The notes under the pieces are model-generated. The model saw nothing but the letters and a program-made list of their open reading frames with translations, was not told where the DNA came from and searched no databases. The position numbers and the translations under genes are program-made. This document shows positions 21,788 through 30,499 of a stretch of DNA of 64,000 bases, one piece after another (position 1 is the first letter of the stretch; every line of letters begins with the position of its first letter). The DNA comes from Nansenia antarctica (Eukaryota > Chordata > Actinopteri > Argentiniformes > Microstomatidae): assembly GCA_963989245.1 (NCBI GenBank), contig OZ022345.1:46437493-46501492 (forward strand). Direction: 5' to 3'.

Positions 21788-23040
21788 GCCCCCACACCTC
21801 CACAGCCCTCAGACTCAGCACTGGGTCCCCCCAGGGCTGCGTGCTAAGCCCCATCCTCTACAACCTCTACACCTACGACTTCACCCCCGTCCACCCCAGC
21901 AACTCCATCGTAAAGTTTGCAGACGACACCACCGTGGTGGGCTGCATCTCGGGGGGGGGACGAGGCGGCGTACAGGGATGAGGTAGAGCAGCTGAGCAAG
22001 CTGTGCAAGGTTAACAACCTGCTGCTGAACCAGTCAAAGACCCAGGAAATCATCGTGGACTTCAGGAGGAAAAAATCTGAGGTCCAGCCCCTGCTCGTCG
22101 ACGGAGGGAGCGTGGAGAGAGTCTCAACCCTCCGATTCCTGGGGGTGCACATACAGGATGACCTGTCCTGGAAGAACAACACAGCAGCCATCATCAAGAA
22201 GGCACAACAGCGGCTCTTCTTCCTGAGAGTCCTCAGGAAAGACCACATCGGACAGGAGATGCTGGTGACATTCTACCGCTGCGCAGTGGAGAGCATCCTC
22301 ACCTACTGCATCTGCATCTGGTTCTCCAGCTGCACAGCCGCGGAGAGGAATGCGCTACAGAGAGTCGTGAGATCGGCCCAGAAGATCACCGGCGCCCCCC
22401 TCCCCTCTCTGGAAGAGCTGTACAACACACGCTGCCTCAGGAAGGCCTCCAAGATCTCCAGAGACCCATCCCACCCTGGGTACGAACACTTTGCTCGGCT
22501 GCCCTCGAACAGGCGGTTCAGGACCATGTTCGCAAGGACAAAGAGACTGAAGCTCAGCTTCTACCCCAGGGCCATTCAGGCCCTGAACACAGCAAAGACC
22601 TAGGTTCTAGGCCCTGGACAATCTAGACAAATTGATGGCAGCTACTAGATTGAAATCAAGTGTAATACTGAAACACAACTGTGTACATTTCAAACCTGCA
22701 AACTGCGACACTTTAAATGAATGTGCAATAACACTATGTGCAATATGACAACCCTAGGGTACATAAGGTTCAGAGAATAGGAAATGTTAGAATAGGTATA
22801 GCATAGCATAGAGTACAGCACAGTGTTTTATTTGTATAGTATAGTATAGTGGATAGTGTACATAGCCTTTATTTATGTAAACCAGCTCTTTTCCCTTATT
22901 GTTTTTAGTTTTTTTTTTTCCTAGCACCAGGGGAGCCCCCCCTCCCAAATTTCGTTGTTTGGTACCTGTACTATATCAATGACAATAAAGACCATTCATT
23001 CATTCATTCATCATTCATTCATTCATTCATTCATTCATTA
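21788..23040 (+). mobile_element. L2/CR1-like LINE fragment (right of FBXO47 block)
   Basis: Covers the RT catalytic region onward: STGSPQGCVLSPILYNLYT and KFADDTTVVG (the FADD active-site box), then a shift of frame within a G-run near 21952. After it a long frame to 22603 holds FLGVHIQDDLSW, AERNALQRVVRSAQK and LPSLEELYNTR. The 3' UTR ends CAATGACAATAAAGACC plus an ATTC/ATTCATT repeat to 23040. It is close to the fragment at 10384-11299 but reaches further 5' and keeps the AAG where that one has a stop. Truncated and frameshifted, so inactive. Confidence 0.87.
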
Positions 23041-23079
23041 TAGAGCAACCAGAGGCAAAATAAGGAGAAAATAGAATTG

Positions 23080-23413
23080 TGTGCCCCTTGTAGAATGCTT
23101 ACAGCAATTAAAAGACAACCTGCTGATTATTTGCTGTTATCTGTGCGCAGGTATAGCACACTGAGGAACAGCGTGACTGTCCCCGTGCAGAAGATCAGAA
23201 ATTTAAAATGTTTTTGAATACCTGGTGTCAAATTTCACATTTCACGTTTTCAGGTGTCAAACTAATTGTCAATAGACTCCATCTCTGAGGCCAACAGGTG
23301 TATGTATTCAGTAATATCTTCTCTGCAGCTTCTGGTTGCTCAAATGTTGAAAACCAACTTTAACGTAGCATAACCTATTTACATTGTACATATGCAAATG
23401 ACTGGGCTGTAAC
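23080..23413 (-). pseudogene. Relic of a TAS2R-like array unit, coding region almost wholly deleted
   Basis: The sequence 23090-23230 is a diverged copy of the array spacer (GCTTAC, GACAACCTGCTG, GCAGGTATAGCACACTGAG). 23277-23413 matches the region around and upstream of the receptor start codon (minus-strand ATGGAGTCTATTGA, then ATCTTCTCTGCAGCTTC on the plus strand). Between them the roughly 1-kb coding region has been lost. The match continues beyond the inserted LTR element at 28168-28260 and 28700-30000. So a further receptor once stood here, on the HEG1 side of the FBXO47 block. Confidence 0.75.
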
Positions 23414-23587
23414 TGTTACGAGAGTTGACCTGCAGGTGGCACCACCTGCAGTCTGTGTTACTTACCTGTGAGCTTGTTGAGTCATTCATTACTATGCAAG
23501 CACAGACATGTGGTGTACGTTCTGTATTGTCCTAGAACTAAGATTAAAGACTCTGATTATAACCGTATCCGCATGATCATTTTAACA
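23414..23587 (+). repeat. 5' LTR (174 bp)
   Basis: Contains a perfect inverted repeat, CTGCAGGTGG-CA-CCACCTGCAG, at 23430-23451, which presents two E-box cores back to back. It also has a possible AATAAA-free 3' region with ATTAAAGACTC near 23544. Confidence 0.95.
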
Positions 23588-23710
23588 TGGTGTCAGAACT
23601 GGACTCAGCGGCAAACGACAGAAGAAGGGAATAACATACCCAAAGACGAAAAAACATTCTGATAACTATCGTTACTGCTGAGACGGACCGCGCTAGCTAT
23701 CACGAACGCA

Positions 23711-26700
23711 ATGGCTGAAGCTAAAGCTATTTACCCGGCGATTCCAGTGCCGGAACGGATGGACATGAAAGGGGATGCATATAGCAACTGGACATTCTTT
23801 AGAGCACAGTGGGAAAACTACGAGATTGCAACTGGGCTGGACGAAAAGGACAACAAGATCCGCATAGCTACCCTACTAACCATAATAGGTAAGGAATGCC
23901 ACATGCTGCAACGGCACCTTCACATGACAGAAGCAGACAGACTCAAACCTGACAAGATTCTAGATGCACTTGAACAGCATTTCGAACCATCCAGGAATGT
24001 GATTTATGAACGGTATATATTCAATAGCACCCAACAGAGCCAGAGTGAGTCAGTAGACCAATATGTTGCAAACTTAAGGAAGCTAGCACATACATGTAAC
24101 TTTGGTGAGCTGAATGAAGAAATGATACGTGACAGGCTTGTCATTGGGACAAAAGACATTAGCGCACGCACGCGCATGCTGAGAGAAGCTAAACTCACCC
24201 TAGCGGCAGCCGTAGACACGTGCAGGGCAAGCGAACAAGCACAGATACAAAACAAAAGAATGAGCGGAGATGAGCAGGAGACTGTGAGTTATGCTTCAAG
24301 AGAAAGACGTTCAGAGGGGCGTGGCTTCACTCGACACAAGCCGACAGAACCTCCAAGCACCACAAGTAGAGAAAGGAAACCAGGAGTCACATGCCACTAC
24401 TGTGGGTCTACACATGAACGTCTGAAATGCCCAGCATATGGAACCATTTGCAAAACCTGTGGCAAGAAAAACCATTTTGCTAAGGTATGCAAACAAGCAC
24501 AACACAAACGTCATGTTAACGTAATGCAGGATGCATACAATGAGCCAGATAGTGAATCACCAGATGAAATGTGGTACATTTCACATATAAACTCTATACA
24601 GGACACAGCACACAAACTGTTTGTCAATCTAAAGCTTACCCCACAAATGTATGGAAAAGTGACATATGACCCCAGCCACATAGTGAAATGTCAATTAGAC
24701 ACAGGCTCCACTGTCAATGTATTAAGCTACCGAGACCTACAATGCATTACACAGGATGGCAACCCTGCTCTTCGTCCCAGCAAAGCCACTCTCAAGCTAT
24801 ATGATGGGTCATTGATAAAGCCAACTGGAGAAGTCAGACTGAAAACGGAACATGATGGACAGACTCACATGCTAAATTTCCAGGTCATGGAGTCATCACA
24901 GGTCCCTCTGCTGTCAGCTGACACGTGCCAGAAACTGGATTTGATCAGGGTGAATCACAGTCATACAGTTCATCATCTGGACACTCCACAAACGCCCACC
25001 AAAACGCATACAGCACACACGACAGAGGAGATAATATCCAAGTATGAAGATGTATTTGAAGGGCTTGGCTGCCTACCTGGTGAGCTACACCTGAAAGTCG
25101 ACACTGATATACGGCCAGTACAACACCTGCCACGGCGGGTTCCAATACCACTAAAGAAAAAGGTCACAGAAGCGATACAGTCAATGGAAGAGCAAGGAAT
25201 CATTGTTAAAGTCACTGAGCCCACGCAATGGATCAGCAACATGGTCGTCATCGAGAAGCCAGGGAAACTGCGCACCTGCATTGACCCGAGTGCGCTCAAC
25301 AAGGCTCTGCTGAGGTCCCACTATCAGATGCCTACCATAGAGGAGATATTGCCAGACATCGCGAATGCCAAGGTATTTTCAGTTTTAGATGCAAAGGATG
25401 GATACTGGCAGGTGAAGCTGGATGAGGAAAGCAGCTATCTCACTACATTCTGGACACCTCTGGGAAGATACAGGTGGTTAAGAATGCCATTTGGCATCAA
25501 GCCAGCAGCTGAAGAATACCAGCGCAGACAACATGATGTACTACAGGGACTGGCTGGTGTGAGTGTCATAGCTGATGACATCCTTCTCTATGGCTGTGGA
25601 GACACACAAGAGACAGCATTAGCTGACCACGACAAAAACCTTGCAGCCCTATTGCAAAGGGCGAGAGAGGTCAACTTAAAGTTGAACAAGAAAAAACTCA
25701 AGCTGAAGCAGCCCAGTGTGCCATACATGGGTCATCTTCTCACCACAGAGGGCCTACTCCCGGACCCAGAGAAGGTAACGGCGGTGCAAAACATGCAGAC
25801 ACCAACTGACATCAAAGCACTGCAGAGGTTTCTGGGGTTTGTAAATTACCTAGCTAAATTCCTTCCCCACCTATCTGATGTGTGTGAACCACTCAGGAGA
25901 CTGACCGACAAGGACATCCAATGGGCGTGGCTTCCACAACATGACACAGCCATTGACACTGTGAAGACTTTAGTCACTCATCACCCAGTACTAAAGTATT
26001 ATGACATGAGGGAGGAGGTGACAATTCAATGTGATGCTAGTGAAACGGGCCTCGGTGCAACTCTCATGCAAAATGGGCAACCTGTTGCATACGCCTCCAG
26101 GACTCTAACTCCTACAGAACAGAGATATGCTCAAATAGAAAAAGAATGCCTCGCTATTGTCTTTGCATGTGACAAATTTGATCAATACATTCATGGCAGG
26201 GAGAGCATCACAGTGCACAGCGACCACAAACCGCTCGAGGTGATCTTCAAGAAGTCCCTTCTCACAGCCCCCAAGAGGCTACAGAGGATGCTACTGCGGC
26301 TCCAACGCTATCAGCTACAGGTACAATACAAACAGGGCAAACTGCTACATGTGGCAGATTTCCTATCTAGAACTGCTCAACCCAATACAACACACACACA
26401 AATGCAAACACCAGCCACAGTCTACGCCATGGGCCTGACCACTGAAGCCCTCGAACACGTGGATCACAGCAGCTGTACCAACATCTCTACCAAGACCCAA
26501 GAGTCCATCAGAGCCGCCACACTCAAAGATCCCTTATGTCAGGTTCTGCATGCCCGAATCGCTGGAGGCTGGCCCATCTCCAAGCAGGCAGTAGATCAAA
26601 CACTGAGACCGTTCTGGACATTCAAAGAGGAGCTGGCAACCGATAATGGCCTGATATTCAAGGGTGACAGGGTTTTCATCCCAGAGTTACTACGAAATGA

Positions 26701-27826
26701 CTTCCTATCAAAGATACATTCAGGGCACTCCGGCAGTGAAGCTAGCCTCAGGAAGGCACGGGACACAGTATTCTGGCCAGGAATAACAGAACATGTCAAG
26801 GACTATGTCAACAGATGTAGCACATGCAACTCCCTTCAGAGGAGACAACCAAAAGAATCACTCAATCCCCATCATCTCCCTAAACTCCCATGGTCTAAGG
26901 TAGGCATGGACCTATTCACTGTGAACCACTCACACTACCTTATAATGGTTGACTACTACTCGGACTACTGGGAGCTGGATGAATTGGAGGACACCACAGC
27001 TTCTACTGTCATCGATCGATGCAAACACCAGTTTAGCCGTCATGGCATACCTCACACAGCAATCTCAGACAATGGCCCACCCTTCTCGGGACTTGACTTT
27101 CAGACCTTCGCGAATGACTGGGACTTCCGACATGTAACGTCATCACCATACCACAGTCAAAGCAATGGCAAGGCGGAGTCAGCTGTTAAAATAGCCAAAA
27201 CACTGCTAAAGAAGACGGCGTTGGCAGGAGAGGACCCATGGAAGGCAGTGCTGGCATGGAGAAACACTCCAACGGAGGGACTTGACAGCTCCCCAGCTCA
27301 GCGACTCATGTCCAGACGCACGCGAACACACCTGCCCTCCAAGGACCTTCTGCTTCAACCTCTGGTAGTGCACAATGTGATAGAAAAAAAGCAAACAAAG
27401 GGGCTTATTTCAAAACACCACTATGATGCACATGCCCATGACATGCCAGTGATCATTCAAGGGGAGACAGTCCGAGTCTTGCTACAACCCAATGTACCCA
27501 ACAGTGCATGGGCGCTTGGCATTTGCACTGACCAGAAGAGTGACAGGTCATATGAAGTGATGGTACATGGTAAAACATACCGAAGGAACAGAAAACACAT
27601 CCGTCCAGTGGACGAAACACTCCGACTATCACCACCTCAGAACCCTGAAGGAGAGGACGACTGGGGTACATGGGGTCGAGCTGAAACTAATCCCGACGAG
27701 TACGCTCCAGCACTGGCTGAAGACACAGTACAGCCGGCAGACCCTGTGCCTCAAGGTCTCCGGCAGACCAGAACCAGGTCCAACATCAAGCCACCGGAGA
27801 AATATACCAAAGACTATGTGACTTAA
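23711..27826 (+). CDS. Gag-pol polyprotein of the Ty3/Gypsy element
   Basis: A single frame of 1371 residues with no shift between gag and pol. The gag part has a capsid-like region and two zinc knuckles near residues 228-262 (CHYCG then CKTCGKKNHFAKVC). The protease has LDTGS with the catalytic D at about 330. Reverse transcriptase carries VIADDILLYG with D622/D623. RNase H starts IQCDAS with D775. Integrase shows an HHCC finger near 1002-1035 and a DD35E triad at D1067, D1120 and E1156. The order protease-RT-RNase H-integrase marks Ty3/Gypsy rather than Copia. No envelope frame follows. The start MAEAKAIYP lies 124 nt after the LTR. Confidence 0.95.
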   Translation: MAEAKAIYPAIPVPERMDMKGDAYSNWTFFRAQWENYEIATGLDEKDNKIRIATLLTIIGKECHMLQRHLHMTEADRLKPDKILDALEQHFEPSRNVIYERYIFNSTQQSQSESVDQYVANLRKLAHTCNFGELNEEMIRDRLVIGTKDISARTRMLREAKLTLAAAVDTCRASEQAQIQNKRMSGDEQETVSYASRERRSEGRGFTRHKPTEPPSTTSRERKPGVTCHYCGSTHERLKCPAYGTICKTCGKKNHFAKVCKQAQHKRHVNVMQDAYNEPDSESPDEMWYISHINSIQDTAHKLFVNLKLTPQMYGKVTYDPSHIVKCQLDTGSTVNVLSYRDLQCITQDGNPALRPSKATLKLYDGSLIKPTGEVRLKTEHDGQTHMLNFQVMESSQVPLLSADTCQKLDLIRVNHSHTVHHLDTPQTPTKTHTAHTTEEIISKYEDVFEGLGCLPGELHLKVDTDIRPVQHLPRRVPIPLKKKVTEAIQSMEEQGIIVKVTEPTQWISNMVVIEKPGKLRTCIDPSALNKALLRSHYQMPTIEEILPDIANAKVFSVLDAKDGYWQVKLDEESSYLTTFWTPLGRYRWLRMPFGIKPAAEEYQRRQHDVLQGLAGVSVIADDILLYGCGDTQETALADHDKNLAALLQRAREVNLKLNKKKLKLKQPSVPYMGHLLTTEGLLPDPEKVTAVQNMQTPTDIKALQRFLGFVNYLAKFLPHLSDVCEPLRRLTDKDIQWAWLPQHDTAIDTVKTLVTHHPVLKYYDMREEVTIQCDASETGLGATLMQNGQPVAYASRTLTPTEQRYAQIEKECLAIVFACDKFDQYIHGRESITVHSDHKPLEVIFKKSLLTAPKRLQRMLLRLQRYQLQVQYKQGKLLHVADFLSRTAQPNTTHTQMQTPATVYAMGLTTEALEHVDHSSCTNISTKTQESIRAATLKDPLCQVLHARIAGGWPISKQAVDQTLRPFWTFKEELATDNGLIFKGDRVFIPELLRNDFLSKIHSGHSGSEASLRKARDTVFWPGITEHVKDYVNRCSTCNSLQRRQPKESLNPHHLPKLPWSKVGMDLFTVNHSHYLIMVDYYSDYWELDELEDTTASTVIDRCKHQFSRHGIPHTAISDNGPPFSGLDFQTFANDWDFRHVTSSPYHSQSNGKAESAVKIAKTLLKKTALAGEDPWKAVLAWRNTPTEGLDSSPAQRLMSRRTRTHLPSKDLLLQPLVVHNVIEKKQTKGLISKHHYDAHAHDMPVIIQGETVRVLLQPNVPNSAWALGICTDQKSDRSYEVMVHGKTYRRNRKHIRPVDETLRLSPPQNPEGEDDWGTWGRAETNPDEYAPALAEDTVQPADPVPQGLRQTRTRSNIKPPEKYTKDYVT

Positions 27827-27993
27827 CAATAATAATCCCCCCCCCCCAAAAGAAGAAAAAAAGAAGAGGAATGATAATGGAATGTTTATTATCTTATTTA
27901 CTGTTCATTGTTTATTGAGTGGCCACTGTAAGGACTAAATGTTTAAGTTCAGTACATCTGAGAGAATCGCTTCATTGATTATGTGAAAGGAGA

Positions 27994-28167
27994 TGTTACG
28001 AGAGTTGACCTGCAGGTGGCACCACCTGCAGTCTGTGTTACTTACCTGTGAGCTTGTTGAGTCATTCATTACTATGCAAGCACAGACATGTGGTGTACGT
28101 TCTGTATTGTCCTAGAACTAAGATTAAAGACTCTGATTATAACCGTATCCGCATGATCATTTTAACA
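27994..28167 (+). repeat. 3' LTR (174 bp)
   Basis: Base-for-base equal to the 5' LTR by eye, including the inverted E-box repeat at 28010-28031. Followed by the GTAAC target duplicate and then receptor-array flank sequence. Confidence 0.95.
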
Positions 28168-28252
28168 GTAACAACAACCGAAAAGGAATGAATATCACCA
28201 TATATGATATTCATATGCTGAACAAGCTTCCTGTGTGGGATTCAGTTTCTGT

Positions 28253-28690
28253 TGATTAGATTAGATAAGATTCAACTTTATTGTCATTGCAGAGTACAAG
28301 TACCAGACAACAAAATGCAGTTAAGCCATCCAACCAGAAGTGCAAATAGGGATAGAGTGTAAAGATACTGTATGATAGTGTAAACATATAGTGCAGGGAC
28401 ATGATAGTGTAGAGAAAAAAGGATATGTATAGTTATGAAATGATATGTATAGGATATGTACAGTTATGAAATGATAAGTATAGGACATGTACAGTTATGA
28501 AATAGGATATGTAGTTATGAAATGACAGTGCAGTAGGTTAAGTACAGTATGGTGTATACGCAACAATATGTCCAACGAAGGGCGATAGGTTCAGTCCATA
28601 TGTAGAAGTATAGTTAGAGACTACTATGAAAAATGAGGTATGTGCAGATATGTGCAAAAATATGGTATGTGCAAACAAAAAAATAAACAA
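28253..28690 (-). mobile_element. Inverted LINE 3'-UTR fragment with short minisatellite
   Basis: Read on the minus strand it ends CTGCAATGACAATAAAGTTG followed by AATCTAATCTAATC, the same kind of end (ACAATAAAG plus short tandem tail) as the L2-like LINEs in this window. Internal to it, 28420-28530 holds degenerate repeats of GGATATGTACAGTTATGAAAT. It interrupts receptor-array flank sequence. No coding part is present. Confidence 0.6.
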
Positions 28691-28788
28691 AAAGATACTA
28701 CTACTACTGGACTATAATAACACTTCTGAAAGACCCTTGAACTAGTGCTATCCTGGTATTTTCAAAGACGTAAGTGTCTTAAGACTGA

Positions 28789-29489
28789 GGGCCCTATTAT
28801 GCACTTCATAAGTCTTAAGCAATAAGACGAGGCGGTAGATCTAAACGTAAGACGTGGAGGCGTGGTCAAGGCCACTTTGCTATTATGCTTGCGGTAGTGG
28901 GCGCCTAAAACCCGGCGCTAAGCAAAGAAATTAGTCATTGGTGTGTTTTGGGCGTCTTCTCAAGCAACCCAATCAGCGTGCCAGGTGCCATTCCCTTTAA
29001 GAACCGGCTGCGTTAAGTCATAAGCGCTATGCTATTATGGAAGTCCTGAGAAGGAGGTCAGCGCGCTTCTCTGCCTCTCCCTTCTGAAATAAAGCATTTA
29101 TACTGTGACCGTAATTGACGTCTTGCCGTGGAGCCACGTGCGTGTTCATGTGTGCCCACATGCATGCGCAAACCGCGGAGGCGCGCTCGTGTTTCAAAAC
29201 GTGCATGAAGTCTAAACTTAAGAACTTTTCAAACCACTTCTTAGCGCTAGGAGCAAAGTCAGATCGCATAATAGCAGGGGCGCCTAGTGCACTTCATTAA
29301 CATATGAACACTCCCACAATGAGCAATATGCACGGGAGTATTACGTCTTATGTGTGGGCGCCTATCGACACCAGCATAATAGCAGTAGCGCGTATGAAGC
29401 GCATAATAAGGGTGGCGGTAGGTCTTAACCTGGCGGTGCGTCTTAATTAAGACTTAAGACGGCAAGTTAAGAAGTGCATAATAGGGCCC
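28789..29489. mobile_element. Harbinger-like MITE, 701 bp, TGA target duplication
   Basis: Starts GGGCCCTATTATGCACTTC and ends with the inverse (GAAGTGCATAATAGGGCCC). TGA is duplicated at 28786-28788 and 29490-29492, and the array spacer without the element reads ACTGAGTGTC. A 3-bp duplication and GGGCCCTATT ends fit PIF/Harbinger MITEs of fish. The interior is rich in TAAGAC and GCGCC pieces in both orientations but has no transposase. Confidence 0.88.
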
Positions 29490-29752
29490 TGAGTGTCTTG
29501 TGTCTTTTAACTAGATGGATTTCCAAGAGAGCCATAAGAGTTGAGAGACATACAGCAGTGCAAGACTTTCTTTTATTTAAATATACATGTCTGACTAAAA
29601 CGCCAGAATTAAGAGACCATTCATATTAGAAGGAAGAAAATAATGACATGATAAAAACATGATATTCCATCTAAAAATACAGTAGCATAGTAATTACAAA
29701 TATAGTACATCTTTACACATACACACTCAATGTGGCACGGATATTGTTTTGA

Positions 29753-29754
<2 letters not shown>

Positions 29755-29789
<35 letters not shown>

Positions 29790-29830
29790 TGCATGCACCC
29801 ACCCTCCCACTCATCCACCCATCCATCCAC
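29755..29830. repeat. (CA)n followed by CCA/CCCACC-rich tract
   Basis: A CA microsatellite at 29757-29786 runs into a (CCAT/CCCA)-rich purine-free stretch to about 29848. This sits in the same place in the receptor-array flank as the CA tract at 9817-9861. Confidence 0.9.
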
Positions 29831-30115
29831 CCACCCAACCCACCCACCGTTGACATATCCAATAAATTAACTGAACTGTTCTGCCTGACTGCATAAGACA
29901 TAATTGATTCACTGTATCATATGAAACCACTTTAGTTCATCTAATTTGATTTGACATCATTTTTACAGTTACATATCTTTATCTGTAATATAGGTATTTT
30001 CAGTACATATGCGATAAGATATGTTTTATCTATTTACAAATCACAGGAGTGACAAATGATTGTCCACAGATCATACAGGCAGAAACTTACACTATCTCTC
30101 TCTGTCTCTTTCACA

Positions 30116-30157
<42 letters not shown>

Positions 30158-30208
30158 CAGGCCCACACACACAGGCACACACGCACACACAGGCGCGCGC
30201 ACACACAC
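30116..30208. repeat. (CA)n microsatellite 3' of HEG1
   Basis: Compound CA/CG-CA tract downstream of the HEG1 stop codon, on the boundary between receptor-array relic and HEG1. Confidence 0.93.
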
Positions 30209-30499
30209 TACTTCATAATTTATGGATAATTGCTTTTGAAATATGATCAAATCAAATGATCAAAACACTCTGATAAAAATCAGAGTGTGAAATGTTTATG
30301 GTGAAAACCTGTGGCAGAAATTAGCAGTCCTAATCAGTCCACAGTCCAGTCACTCCAGCAGTGCAGCAATGCAAATGGACGGCAGCCACAGCACCATCAT
30401 GTAGAGCCGTTTCAGCAACCCTCCCACCCCCCCCCCCCCATCCCCCTGGGCCTATGAGAGCGGTTAGCCAGAGGTGAGGGAGGGTGGGGCCGCTTGTGG

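Larger units (their letters stand above)
23414..28167 (+). mobile_element. Complete Ty3/Gypsy-type LTR retrotransposon, very young
   Basis: Two LTRs of 174 bp (23414-23587 and 27994-28167) that I read as identical base for base, starting TGTTACGAGAG and ending TTTTAACA. A 5-bp target duplication GTAAC stands at 23409-23413 and 28168-28172. Directly after the 5' LTR is TGGTGTCAGAACTGG, a primer-binding-site-like sequence. Directly before the 3' LTR is the purine run GTGAAAGGAGA. One uninterrupted gag-pol frame fills the inside. Identical LTRs and an intact frame mean recent insertion and possible activity. Confidence 0.96.
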
